DNA of 64,000 nt. Source: Spodoptera frugiperda (lineage: Eukaryota; Arthropoda; Insecta; Lepidoptera; Noctuidae). The stretch spans positions 4,332,001 to 4,396,000 of the forward strand of contig NC_064226.1 of the NCBI RefSeq assembly GCF_023101765.2, written 5' to 3'. Shown one piece after another: positions 43,860 to 55,559 of this stretch (position 1 is its first letter; each line of letters opens with the position of its first letter). The notes beneath the pieces are model-generated. The model worked only from the letters and a program-made list of their open reading frames with translations. It did not search any database and was not told the origin of the DNA. The position numbers and the translations under genes are program-made.

Positions 43860-46800
43860 GTCTGTTTCACCACCTTCATATACCTAAGTGTTTAGATAAA
43901 CTTATGTAGCAGATAGTTCATACAAAATACAACATTAGATCTGGTACTATCGGCAAAGTTTACGAGAGTACACTTTTTCAACAAAATTCTGTGGCAAAAT
44001 TGCTATCCATTCTGTTTTCCTTGTGGTCGCTCGCACCGAGTGCCTGTGAATATCTCATAATGATGGTCAACCGCCAACTATGTCGATTGTACATAGCGGC
44101 TATCTAGACATTTTACGCGCTAAGCGACTAACAGATCAAGGATAAACCACGATTTACGAATTTAAAAGTCAATCGAATGAAGTCTCGATGAAGAGTGTTA
44201 TAATAATAGAATAGTAACTTAATTATAATTTATTTATTTTGTAATTTAACTACGAAGTTAGGTGTCAAAGCAATTACTACTTTATGTAGAATATTTTCAG
44301 AGTTTAAAATAATTTCAACCAAAGTGGTTAAGCAAATGTTTAGTGCCATTTTCAATCTAATATGTATGTAAGTAAAGCTGTTTTTTTTTTAATTTATTCA
44401 AATTAATTAATATAAAGATGCTTCATTAAACACGGACTGCCTATTGCGTAATTTATTTAAATCAGTCATATTATAACTAGTTGGGAACTTTATTGATTTT
44501 TAATGTCTACCTCTTAAAAGCCGTTACAAAAAATATAATTATACTTCTTTTAAATTCAAATTAAGAAAAATCTGTTCCTTTAGTACAAATACCTATTTCG
44601 TTGTCTTTTCGTGTAGCTCAAAAAAAACGGTTTAAATATTTTTTTATACAAATTGTCACTGAATTCTGAACTGTACCATACATGTATTTAAAGTTCAATG
44701 TGTAATAACCGGAGAAAAAGTAAATGGATAATAAAAAAAAACTTTGTTTTATTTTGTATACTTCTAGAAAGTAAGGAAACGTAATAAAAAATGAACTTGA
44801 AGAGTGACGGATCAAGGAGGTTTTAATACAAGGAACAAGCGTTTAAGACTACTTTCAATCCTTGAAAAAGTTGAAAGTGGTTTACGTTCTCTTTTCAAAA
44901 TAAGTAACAGGAACACATTTATGTTTTCTTTTTTTATTTAGGTATTGGCAAGGTTTGTGCGTGTATTCTTTTACTTCAGAAACGTACTTTAGACTTTGTT
45001 CTATTATTAAAGTCGATGTATGAAATTAATCAATTCTGTAAAATAAATTCGATATTTATATGTATAATTGTAATAATTACATTGTAATTTCTAATTGTGT
45101 CAGAATGGTCGATCACTGAGTCAATTCTGACACAATTGTAATAGCAGACTAAGTCCCCTGACCTCTCTCTAATTCACTTGTCATAACATCAAACAGTAAA
45201 AATGGGACGAAGAGTGCTTCTGTATAATATGATTACATAATATTTATGTAGATCAGTAGTAGACAGTAGTGTTCCTTATAAAATATAGTGGTTGCCGTAT
45301 TTAAAGCATTAATTGCCGAAAGAAAACTGTTAAAGGCAAATCCTCCGCTAAGCGTCGGTCACCAGTGTCCGACGTGGCGGTTAACGTGTTAATTAAAATG
45401 GTTGGGTTATTTTTTAGTAGCTTCTGCCTAGCGGGAACAATTCTGATGTAAGAGTAAATGTAAAAAAAATTGTGAACATGTTTAAAATTAACTACTTTTT
45501 ATCCACAGCGGTCATTAAATTTTATTTGATAGATACCTTAAAATAAATAGAAATGCCTTTATTTCTAATACCGTTACATATAACTATAGTTAGTAAGATT
45601 ATTTATTTAATCTAAATTGGTAAAAGTCTCAAATCTCGAATGTCGTATTGGCCTGGAGGTTCAGGTTTAAGGTTTAAAAGAGAAGAGGATTCCCTTCGTA
45701 TTTTATCTTAGCAATATCAAGCCGATGTGAGAAACAATAATGTTTCTGTTCCACCACATAAAATCGAAAGATAACATGACGTTTAACACTTATGTCTACT
45801 AATTATATTGTCTTTTCATGTTATCTACAGCATCAGCCAATGTTGGGCATAGGCTTCTCTAGTAGTGCACTATTAAGCTCTTTGCTTCCAACTTCTACAG
45901 TTAAGCACCTTACCGATATCATCACTGTACTTATCTGACAGGCGCCTTATACAACACTAGCTACTTCGACGCGGTGCCACCTGCTCTGCTAGGCTCCTTT
46001 TGATCAAAGCGTGATGTTTTATAACCCATGTAGGTTTCCTAGGTAAATGGACTATTCAAGTTACGTTCCAGAATTATTTGACCAAATGAAATGTCAATTA
46101 GAGAAACTTTAAATACAGTCAAGACGTACAATCATTAGTTAGATTTAAAAGTGTAATTTACCTTGAGCGCCTACTAGCGTTCTTACATACCATCTTCATA
46201 CGATTATTTGCACACTTACATGGGTTTTGCTCGTAACAAAATATCAGGCAAACGTCTAAATGCGTTATTTATGTGTTAACATACTCAGATTACTAGCAGA
46301 AAAGAAACTCATGAATGCTTAAAACTTTAATGAAATATAAAATTTAGAAAATAATCCCCAGATCTCAAAAGGTCAGCAACACACTTGTAATTCATCTGGG
46401 GGTCCACGGGTAACGCTAATTCATCTCCTTTTAGTCATCCATAATAGTCGTTTGCCACTTTATCCCATAAAAAGCCTAGTGGTGTTTGCTCCACATCGCA
46501 CTACTCATAGAGCGATGCGACGGAGCAAATAAGACTCATTGTATTTTACATATCATTGCTAACACAACTTCTGAGATTTTAATTAAGATAATTTCACGGG
46601 TAGTACCTACTGTATTGTAGGTATTTTTTTGTGTTCCTAAAAGCGGGTCAGACGTAAACAAAACAGGTACAAGTTGAAGATGTATCTCGCCTTCAAGGAC
46701 CGCGAACCGGTCCCACCCGCCTTGGCTAAAAATATCTTAAAGATACAAACTTTTTGCTCTATCTTTACTGGTGCTGGCAACTAGAATCTTACGCTTATTG

Positions 46801-46935
46801 ACTCTGTTATTATTTACTTCATTAAGTTAATCCTTTTTTAAAATATGTATTATCATCATTATACCAGTCATGAAACATTCATTGCGTATATTGTCTTCCA
46901 ATATTGACTTCTCCAATGTGAGGTACGAATCCTAT
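43860..46935. other. Intergenic sequence between E and F
   Basis: AT-rich; no supported gene. Contains the hairpin at 45093-45137, a SINE-5 fragment near 45650 and an S3 relic near 46360-46440 (AAAGGTCAGCAACACACTTG). The rest shows nothing recognisable. Confidence 0.45.
45093..45137. repeat. Perfect 14-bp inverted repeat
   Basis: AATTGTGTCAGAAT and ATTCTGACACAATT separated by 17 bases. Probably a small MITE end pair. Confidence 0.8.
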
Positions 46936-46939
46936 ATCC

Positions 46940-47080
46940 TCCTTTTTTTGAGGGGGAACATCATCCTATGACTTCTCCAGTTTTGGGTAAGGCGAGAGGA
47001 AGTGACAGTCTCTTACTGATTAAAAACCACCCCGTTCCTTCTCCTGCTCTGAGCCGCAGCCCCGAAGCGCCGGAAATCCT
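46940..47080 (-). mobile_element. SINE-1 copy
   Basis: TTTTTTTGAGGGGGAACATC, AAAAACCACCCCGTTCCTTC, TCCTGCTCTGAGCCGCAGCC. Confidence 0.9.
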
Positions 47081-47606
47081 ACACTACTTAGTCTTTCTTT
47101 CTTTCATTCTTCCTTTTCTTCTCAAAAAGCTAGGCGCCTTTTGAAGATTATAATATTTCATTATATTCGCTGTCTTAATCCTTCGAAAGGGGTAACTTTG
47201 TTTATTTATTTTTCGTACATTATTTTGTATTTTCACTATAAATACAAGTCATACAACAGTATAGAAGAATACCTATGTTACTTAGTAACACATCGATATA
47301 ATTGATATTCATGGAATACGGATACAAAAGTTAGACCAAAATTACCAAGGATTTTCCAGTAGACGGATAGAATTGAAACGATCACAAATTCTTACATGAA
47401 ATGTTACACACGTAATTTGAATACGAACAAAGAAGGTACGTCATATTCGCATGGTGGGCTGCTCCCATGACTCACGGCTTTGGTCTCAGTCCAAACCTTT
47501 TTGATTATAAACGATCTTTATTATGGTAACGCTGAATGAATACTAATAGGGCAACAACATGTCTGCAATTTTGGTGATTGAATTGAAACTGTTATTTTGG
47601 TTTACA

Positions 47607-47842
47607 TCTATAATGTATAAATAAGTCGGGTTTTCCTTCCTGACGCTATAGCGTCAGGAAGGAAAACCCGACTTAGTTATAACTCCAGAACGCACGAACC
47701 GATTTCCACGTTGTTTCATTCGTTGGAAAGGTTTCGAGCTCTGTGAAGTTTATAACAAAGAAAATTCGGGGAAAAATTAAGAGAAAAGTAGGAAAACAGG
47801 TAAAGTCATTGGTGGCGAAACGGAGTTCGCCGGGTTTGCTAG
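47607..47842 (+). mobile_element. Short Helitron with 54-bp perfect palindrome
   Basis: Starts TCTATAATGTATAAATAAGT after an A and ends GGCGAAACGGAGTTCGCCGG, GTTTGCTAG before a T. The stem GGCGAA/TTCGCC is the 3' hairpin. Bases 47622-47675 (AAGTCGGGTTTTCCTTCCTG and its mirror, centre CGCTATAGCG) are a perfect palindrome with no loop, which suggests the 5' segment was inverted and duplicated head-to-head. Non-coding; 236 bp. Confidence 0.85.
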
Positions 47843-48205
47843 TTGCCCATAGAAATTGTTGAAAAGGTAGAAATGTCAGGTTTGTTAGTAACAATTAATC
47901 CTATCTGTGAAGACAGTTCGATCCCAATACAGTGTGAAATATCCATTTTCAAGAACTGGGTTGAACATGTACTTATTATACGGCTCTTCAGATTCAACAA
48001 GTTGTTATTTTAAAGCAAGTTCTTGATAAATAATTCAGGCTAAAAGATTGTGTCTAAACTAGTCCATATTATTATTATTATATCACATGTACATATATCA
48101 CATCTGGTTGGGGTCAAGAAAGCAGTTACAACGTGACTGTTATCTTGGCTTACATTAATTGCTGCTGTTGTGTTCAGTGACTAGAAAGTTGTCGGGCAAA
48201 CAACC

Positions 48206-48373
48206 ATGAAGTATTTTCTGATCCCTTTGTTGGTAGTATTGTTTTTGGAGTACATCCTTGGTGTACCTCCACCACCTACCACAGAAAAGCCATATCCTGA
48301 TCTGGATTACGGTAACTTACCCCACGATTTGCAAACAGCTTCTGCAATGTATAGATCATACCATCGTCAGTAA
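48206..48373 (+). CDS. Gene F: 55-residue secreted peptide
   Basis: Single coding exon. The ATG follows CAAACAACC, a good insect start context. MKYFLIPLLVVLFLEYILG is a strong signal peptide; cleavage after Gly19 would release a 36-residue peptide starting VPPPPTTEKPYPDLDYGNLP and ending SYHRQ. It has no cysteine. A consensus donor ATG|GTGAGT five bases after the stop suggests an intron in the 3' UTR. An initiator-like TCAGT lies about 30 bp upstream of the ATG. Not recognised by name; lone Pro/Tyr-rich secreted peptides of this size are common in silk and salivary secretions, and this is the shortest gene of the plus-strand group. It could alternatively be a peptide hormone precursor, but there are no dibasic sites. 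Confidence 0.65.
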   Translation: MKYFLIPLLVVLFLEYILGVPPPPTTEKPYPDLDYGNLPHDLQTASAMYRSYHRQ

Positions 48374-48407
48374 TTTATGGTGAGTCCTATTTTATTTTTC
48401 TTTTCTT

Positions 48408-48540
48408 TTTTTTTAAACCTTTCCCCACACTAGGATTTCCTCCTGTGTCGTGGGTGCATTTACAAACATACAAGTTCACATACACATGACACCCAGACAC
48501 AAAACAACAATTTGTGGATCACACAAAGAGTTGCTCCTCT
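48408..48540 (-). mobile_element. SINE-2 copy downstream of F
   Basis: TTTTTTTTAAACCTTTCCCC, TCCTGTGTCGTGGGTGCATT, ACAACAATTTGTGGATCACA, CAAAGAGTTGCTCC. If F is spliced at 48379, this lies in the F intron. Confidence 0.9.
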
Positions 48541-48544
48541 CTCC

Positions 48545-49765
48545 TCTTTATTGTGTGTTTTATTTCTCTTTTCTACATACATATTATGTACATAACCTTA
48601 CGCCTGTCTCCAATGGGGATAGGCAGAGACAATGGATCGCCAATTGCTACGGTTCTTATACATATCTTTCGCTTCAACAGTCATCAGTTTTCTTTTCTCT
48701 TTGTGCTTTATGGCGATCTGTTGTGCACAACAATAAGCCACTACTTCTATAATCAATATCTGCTTATGGTTTATATCTTCGAGGGACACTTCTCAGTTCC
48801 GTGTCTCATTCCACCCTGATGAATTTATTCCGTTGAGCTGGAAAACTGTGTCTATTTAATTGTTTGTATTGAAGGCCTTGATCTCCTGATATTGCTTTTT
48901 TGTATATTTTTTAGTTATTTCGTTACTTTTCAGAAATGGTATATGGTAGATTTTTTAGGAATTCTATGAAAGATTTTCAGTTAATTAGACAGTTGGCATG
49001 TTACCTACAAATATACGCAACGTCACGCCATTTATCTCCGCAGGGGTAGGCAAATGTGCACAATAAGGCAGGTAATGCCGCTATAAATATGTACACTCAC
49101 ATTTCACCATTTATGTTATATTATAACCTACAAATATCGTTAAATCATAAATACAAAAACATAGCTCCTAAGATTCTTTTCTCGACAGTGACATGCGCTC
49201 TCAACCAATTAAGCTTTTGGACCACGAATATCATTAACGTTACAGTAAAGTTCTCATCATCTCTATTTCATACGCAATAGGGATAGTTTTTGTTTATTGC
49301 GACGTAACGATTGCGGTTGACCACATTGCCATTGGCATCTGCAGAACAAATAATTCGGTTGGTATTACGTAAAAGCCATGGTGAAGTGTCACTCACTAAT
49401 TCTATATATTTATGTAACCTTCATATAGTAACTATTAAAAATAACTAAGTACTAAATACTCGGTTAGACCATCTGTAACAATTCGTTTTTTGAACCTGAT
49501 AAAACCCGATATGAACCCAAAAAATGAAAATTAAAAAGTTTAATTTGTTCTTAGATAAAACGGAGTTAAGTTTAGGAGTGGGAGGTGTACATCACGTTAC
49601 CCTATGAAATGTAGTAAATCATGACGTCATATGACATTCTAATCAATGTATCGAAAGTATTTAATTTTGTAAGAAAAGAAAAAATACGTGTCTAATGTTA
49701 TAAATAAACTACCAGATCGGATATCTAAAAAGAACTTACTGGCTGTACATCCTTATTTTCTTTTT
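48545..49765. other. Intergenic sequence
   Basis: No supported gene. Contains CTTACGCCTGTCTCCAATGG (48598), a low-copy repeat motif also seen reversed near 60215. Otherwise nothing recognisable. Confidence 0.4.
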
Positions 49766-49769
49766 TTTT

Positions 49770-50040
49770 TAATGATGGGGCAGACCTTTTAAAAGCGCCT
49801 AGCTTTTTGGGGATAAAAGACTAGGGAGTGTGGGATTTTACCTTACTAAAGCCACCTTCTGCACCTCTAAGAGGCACCGATTCCTCCAAGTAGTCTTGCT
49901 TCGGAGTCCCCACAGTGCAAGGCCTGTTACAGCACATCCCTAAGAATACAGAACAGGAGGATACAGAACATCGTCCTACGTAAATAGGTCGGATCACCCA
50001 CATTTTTACGCTTGGCAGGATCATTTTCATTATATGCATT
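49770..50040 (-). mobile_element. LINE-type 3' tail, family L
   Basis: AAAAGCGCCTAGCTTTTTGG, GACTAGGGAGTGTGGGATTT, AGAGGCACCGATTCCTCCAA, AGTGCAAGGCCTGTTACAGC. Confidence 0.75.
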
Positions 50041-50529
50041 GCTGCCTATCCCTTTAGTCTTTGAGGAATGTAAAATTATGTTCTCTCGCGTATTATTGAC
50101 TTAATTTATTTACTAAACACTCTTATATCAGCATAGGACAGAAGTTATCTACAAATAAGTCATTAATTATTTTCAGATTGATTAGCCCGTGTTAGGTAAA
50201 CAGTCGTATGTGCGGATGTGGATTAGTTTCATTATAGTGTTTATTTTATTATTTATTTATTAATAGTTTTAATCTATTATCTATATATAAGAATTAACCA
50301 GGACATCTTTCAAAAAGGACTTACAATACAAGGTAATTTTTTTCTTGTTTTTTACATCTCTGATTCTTGGTTTATTTAAAAAAAAACTCTTCTATGTTTT
50401 TATCACAAAAATTCTTAATCAATAACAATTTGTGCTCAATGAGAGACAAAAGGATCGTTGTCTATTAGGTTACATGAGATTCCTGGTTTATCTTTTATGA
50501 AAGATCGTAATTGGTACATCAGGTACTAT

Positions 50530-50725
50530 CTTCCTTTTTTTTAAACATTGTCTCACACTAGAATTTTGTCCTGTGTCGTGGGTGCGTTTACAAACATACA
50601 AGTTCACATGCACATGACACCCAGACCCAAAACAACAGTTTGTGGATCACACAAAGAGTTATTCCGTACGGGAATCTAACCCGCTACACGTTGCCCAGGT
50701 ACCACTCCAAATTTGCAGTCGGTCT
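50530..50725 (-). mobile_element. SINE-2, near full length
   Basis: From the poly-T end through TTTTGTCCTGTGTCGTGGGT and GTGGATCACACAAAGAGTTA to the tRNA-like head (ACGGGAATCTAACCCGCTAC, GCCCAGGTACCACTCC). Box B is mutated. Confidence 0.85.
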
Positions 50726-51216
50726 CTGCCTAGAAGGATTAAAATCCTTGATCTTCTATTATTGAGAGTTAAACACAATTAAATATGATCTCCTATATGC
50801 ATGATATTAATTATCATCTAACTACTTCCTACTCCTTTAAGGAAAATCCAAAGCAAAACTATTTATCATATTATCAAAGACTAGAGCGATACGTGTTATG
50901 TCAGCCAATTTATATACCAACGTTTATTCAAGTACATGACATTCCACCCATATTTGCTTTTTGCGGTTTCCGTCAAATATCGTCTATAAAGAGTACCATT
51001 AATAAATAGTGGTATAACCATCTTCCGCTCATCTTTACGTAGGTGTATATGTCTCGACGACCGTTCTCGTTTCAGGGTGATCCACTCTTACTTAACAATT
51101 TATGTTAATACAAACACTTCTGGAGTGCTAAAATCGTCATAAATTATTGTGCGCGACATCCATTCTAATCTAAACAGTCGTCGCGTTCTCTTGTTTGCTA
51201 CCTGTAATCAATAATC

Positions 51217-54200
51217 ATGTTGAAGATTAATTTCGTTTTTTTACTATGTGTGGTTTGTGTTGTGAGTGGGTGGAGAGTGTTTCCCTTGCCCGATGCGCCT
51301 GCACCGACCACTGCGCGTGCACCGGCGCCCGCACAAAATATTGACTTCAATAATCGCGTGAAGCCTACTCCCGTTGCAACATCGCCGTTCAATAAGATCA
51401 CCACAACAGCGGATAATATTCCTAACAAATTAAACATTAAGCCGACGAGTGTCAAGCCCTTCTTGTCTACTCAGGATGTCAGCGTGCCGGCAAATGACCT
51501 GTTACCACCGAAGGTTCGTTTCCAGTGCTATGTAATCTGCCCCTAATATTTTTGGTTTTAATGCCTCACACCAGGATTTTCTCCTGGTTTATAGACATAA
51601 TTTCACATTCATACACATCACATCTGGATGTGTGTGTGTAGGTCTGCACCTAGAACAACAATTTGTGGAGGGCCGATCAGGAATCACCCTTATACGTAAT
51701 TTTTTCCTACTAATTTCACAATTAAACCGATTATAATTAAATTTATACCTAGTGATTGCTCTCTCTTTCTCTAAAATGACTGCTGGACAAGGGGTTTCGT
51801 GTTCGATACCCGGGTCGGCCAAAAAATTACTGAGCTGTTTTCGGTTTTTCAAAAATTTCTCCATTGTGGCAATTGACTTGCCCCCTATTACATGGGACTT
51901 ATAACACAAATGGTGAAAAGTGGGTGTACATTGTACAGTGGTATTATGAGCACATCTGCCTACCTCTTCGAGCATAAAAAGCGTGACAATTATACATAGT
52001 GATAAAAATATAAATCAATAACATTGAGAAATGACAAAAAAAAATTGCTCAAATACCACTTGTTTTAAGGTATCAGTTCGATTGCAAATGGTAACTTTTT
52101 ATTCAAAGTTTTTTTGCAATCTTCTGACATATATATTGAAATCAAATGGCACCCAATGCAATTTGATGTAGCAATAATAATGTTTACATGATTACACACT
52201 CTAATGATGACGCGTTCACACATTGAACTTTAATGATAACATTAATTGGACATAGAATGACATTCAATTTCTGTACTTACCTATTCTATAATAATCCCTT
52301 TAATTACCAAGCTTTTTCTAAGGGGGGGGACATCATAGGGCGGGAGAAATCATTAATGATTTCTCCCGCATTGGGCGAGGCGAGAGAGAGTGTCAGACTC
52401 TTACTGACTAAAAACCACCCCGTTCCTACTTCTGCATTTCGAGCTGAAACGCCGGTAAACCCGCTAGGTAGTCCGCAGCCGGGATCGCGAGAGGGTCGAT
52501 TAGGATCGCGAGAGGGCCGATCCTGTTCGTAGAAGGCGTCGAGGAGGCAACCGCCTTGACGCCTAATACGCCGAAATACCGCTTGCATCAACTGCAAGCG
52601 GTCCTTTGGGGCCACGGGCGCATAGAGTGGGGACTCTAGGCGCCCACCCAGTGACCCCAGGGAAGACGGCAGCACAGTGGTCACGTGCTGCCGTGCAACT
52701 TGCATAGTAAGGCTCAGGGGAGGCACGCGTCTCCCTAGGGATGTGCCGTAACAGGCGTTGCACCATGGGGCTCCGGAGTAGGTCTATTAAGAGGACCCGG
52801 TGCCCCTTACAGGTGTTGAGGGTGGCCACCGGGGTGGTTTTAGTGAGGTAAAAATCCCACACTCCCTAGTAGCTAGGCGCCTTTTGAAGGTATCCCTCGT
52901 CACCAAAAAAAAAAAAAAAGGTAGTCTGCAGCATTTCAATAATTAATTCCCCAAAATTTTATCCGCAGAATTTGATCAATGCTTCAATGCATGGAAAAAT
53001 TTGCAAATGCCCATTAGTACCTGTTTGACATTTTGATAGGCATGTACATTGTACATGTATACTTAATTCATCAATATTTGTAAAACTAGTGACACACCTA
53101 ACTTTGCACGGCTGCAGTTTCCTAGTTTAATCCTTACCTAAATATATTCACAAATAGACAAATAAAACCGAGACTAACACCAAACAGCGTGACATTCAAA
53201 TCTGCTAATTTCATTGGAATTCCAACTCTAAGCTGACATAATTGAGCTGAAATTTAAATTGTTAATTCGCCGAAAACTAGACTATTTACTTCAAATACAT
53301 ACATTAGTATGCAAAGTAAGATAATTTATGTAAAATAATCAAATTCGTTTAAATAAAGTTTGTTGAGGATGTACCCATTTATATGATCTGGTTAACCAAG
53401 GTTAAAATTCGAGATTGAACATCTTATTTATCAAATCTACATATACTCATACATATATGTACATCTACACTAATAAATCATAATGTAGTGACCATTACAT
53501 TAAAATAATCTCTTTTTGTGTCTGTCTGTTTGCTCGGGCTAATCTCTGAAATGGCTGGACCTATTTTGACGGGACTTTTACTGCCGAGTAGCTGATGTAC
53601 TAAAGAGTAACTAAGGCTACTTTTAGTTTTGGAAAAAATATATTTTAATGACCCAGCTGAGCCGAGGTTCGAACACCCTTTGTGTTGAGGTATGGAAAGC
53701 TTAACAAATAATATGCAGAGTTACTTTCACATATATATGTTTTTTGTAAGAATCGTAAATATTAAGAAACATTTATATTCGCGTAGTGTCGCCACTTTAT
53801 TTAGATACTACTTAGTATCAATTGTGTATACTGGTGTTATTTTTTGATGCTATTCTTGCACAAGACGAGCTTATTGCTAAATTATGTCAAAAGCAAGTTG
53901 TTCAATAAAAAAGAGTGAGAATTATCACACATCATCCTTGTCAATGAACTAGTATTATTTTATAGCGGTGATAATTATCCAATGACTTCTCCCGTCTTGA
54001 GTGAGGCGCACGAGTATCAGACTCTTACTGACTAAAAACTACCCCGTTCCTACTCCTGCTTTGAGCCGGAATCCCAGTAACCAATTAGGTAGTTCACAGC
54101 TTCGAAAAAACTAGTTATGTCTATGATTTCTTTTGGCGACATCTATATGGATCTCTTACTGTTTTTGAAATTATAGGATTAAAAATTCAGATATTTTGAA

Positions 54201-55496
54201 ATCACGGACCTTTCACTTTCACTTTATTCAAAAATAGATGATGCCCGCGACTTCGTCCGCGTAGAATAAATTGTGATAGAATAGGGATTTGATTTTTTTA
54301 TAATATAAAATATTTATTCTAAAATATATTAAGCCTAAGTTTCACCTTAGTACATCCTCCGAATATCAATCACTACCAAGTCCCGTCAGAATCGGTTCAC
54401 CAATTTCACTGTCTCTGTCGCTTCATCGTGTTTTCATTGACGAAACGACGCATCGTGCGTATTTTTGAACAATTTTATGCAGAGTAGAGTCGATATTTAT
54501 ATAACTTCTTTATGTTCTCAAATTGAATTAACTGTTCCGGGGTACGAAATTTCCTTACTATTGTAATCTTCAAATACAACACTACCTCCTATTAAAGCCG
54601 TAGCAGATAATTTTAGAACACCTTATATAATGCTGAAATATTACACATACACATCTCCTTATAAAATAATCTGACATGTAACATCTTAAGTATGACATCA
54701 ACCTTTGCATATAATAAACATTAATCTCATAAATCTCCTTAAATGCATTCAAATGCATCAGAAACAGCAATCTGATCTAAACTTAATTCCGTGACCTTTT
54801 ACATTGCTTGTTTTCAACTAATGTAATTCTAATATTCCTAAACAAAAACCGCAATGGACATTTAAGTCGTTGATTAATGATACTGGTGTGGTTTTGTGTA
54901 TCTCAAATGTTTGCAAGCGACTTTATCCTTATTAGGCACAATGTCAGACATTATTGGGTAATTCTGTCTAGGGTTGTTATTTAAGAAAAAAAAAAAAAAA
55001 AAATTATTTTCTTGATAAATATGGCTTTTTTTGAGAGGAATTAGCCAATGGCTTCTCCCGCCCTCGGCGAGGCGAGGGTGAATCTCAGACTTACTGACTA
55101 AAAACCACCCCGATCCTACTCCTGTTTTTTAAGCCGGAGCCCCAGTAATCCCCTAAGCAGACCGCAGCCCCGGGTCGGTTTGATGACTCTTTGACACGCG
55201 TCGCGTTTCGCGCACGGATCTAGTTCTGGCACGGATATGAAAAACAATAGAAAATACTGGGTTTCGTTAAGACCTGCGTTCCAAATAGAAGAAATTACAG
55301 GTTGGATTTATAGATTTTCTGTACTTGGTCGGCCACCGGATTTGCAGCGACTTTTACTAATAAGAGACACTTATTTTCCTATACGTCATTGCCAGCACTA
55401 TGTTGCAGCTGTTAATCTGATTTCTAAATTAGTTTACACTTATAATGGGTTTTTTCCTTTTTGTTTCAGACGGAGTACACGCAGTACGAACCATGA
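51217..55496 (+). CDS. Gene H: 107-residue Pro/Thr-rich secreted protein
   Basis: Exon 1 is 51217-51513 (99 codons, donor AAG|GTTCGT, phase 0). Exon 2 is 55470-55496, after a textbook acceptor TTTTTGTTTCAG, and encodes only TEYTQYEP and a stop. The intron is about 4 kb and filled with SINEs. Signal peptide MLKINFVFLLCVVCVVSG (18). The mature protein is Pro/Ala/Thr-rich at its start (PLPDAPAPTTARAPAPAQ), then NIDFNNRVKPTPVATSPF, and has no cysteine. GTTCGT is a weak donor; without splicing the frame reads ten more residues to TAA at 51544, giving a 109-residue alternative. Not recognised. The context, and a composition like that of E and F, suggest silk or other exocrine secretion. Confidence 0.65.
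51555..51665 (-). mobile_element. SINE-2 fragment
   Basis: GCCTCACACCAGGATTTTCT, CCTGGTTTATAGACATAATT, AACAACAATTTGTGGA. Diverged copy just inside the gene H intron. Confidence 0.65.
51770..51990 (+). mobile_element. SINE-4 (tRNA-derived), diverged
   Basis: CTGGACAAGGGGTTTCGTG, box B GTTCGATACCCGGGTCGGCC, CAAAAATTTCTCCATTGTGG, CCCCCTATTACATGG, GTACATTGTACAGTGG, GAGCACATCTGCCTAC. The same family as at 58655, lacking its ACGTT tail. Confidence 0.85.
52318..52490 (-). mobile_element. SINE-1 copy with internal 30-bp palindrome
   Basis: GCGAGGCGAGAGAGAGTGTC, AAAAACCACCCCGTTCCTAC, CTAGGTAGTCCGCAGC. Bases 52340-52369 (GCGGGAGAAATCAT, TA, mirror) form a perfect palindrome made by local inversion of the tail motif. 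Confidence 0.85.
52490..52920 (+). mobile_element. LINE-type 3' end, family L, with poly-A
   Basis: A GC-rich 400-bp block in AT-rich surroundings: GGCGTCGAGGAGGCAACCGC, CAAGCGGTCCTTTGGGGCCA, GTGCCGTAACAGGCGTTGCA, CTCCGGAGTAGGTCTATTAA, GAGGTAAAAATCCCACACTC, CTAGGCGCCTTTTGAAGG, then poly-A. Longest member of the family. The 140-codon minus-strand open frame here is a by-product of its GC content. Confidence 0.75.
52930..53960. other. Gene H intron, remainder
   Basis: AT-rich with no recognisable repeat or exon, except a fragment near 53500-53590 of the common TGTCTGTTTGCTCGGGCTAA type. Confidence 0.4.
53965..54105 (-). mobile_element. SINE-1 copy
   Basis: CCAATGACTTCTCCCGTCTT, TCAGACTCTTACTGACTAAA, TCCTGCTTTGAGCCGGAATC. 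Confidence 0.9.
54238..54470. repeat. Interspersed repeat (CCCGCGACTTCGTCCGCG type)
   Basis: GATGATGCCCGCGACTTCGT, CCGCGTAGAATAAATTGTGA, CCCGTCAGAATCGGTTCACC. Same broad type as at 15045 and 24024. Confidence 0.55.
55020..55185 (-). mobile_element. SINE-1 copy
   Basis: GGCTTCTCCCGCCCTCGGCG, CTTACTGACTAAAAACCACC, TAAGCAGACCGCAGCCCCGG. About 290 bp before gene H exon 2. Confidence 0.9.
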
Positions 55497-55559
55497 GCCA
55501 CACAACACACCTACTCCATAGATATTAAGCTATAGCTTTAAATGTAATTAAATTATATT

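Noticed and set aside
48450..48819. Two plus-strand open frames of about 100 codons
   Set aside because: Start in SINE-2 sequence and run into non-conserved AT-rich DNA with no gene features.
52304..52862. Two overlapping minus-strand open frames of about 100-140 codons
   Set aside because: They cover SINE-1 and the GC-rich LINE tail; openness follows from composition.
55237..55521. 94-codon plus-strand open frame
   Set aside because: Follows a SINE-1 copy and overlaps the gene H acceptor and exon 2 in a different frame; no supporting features.
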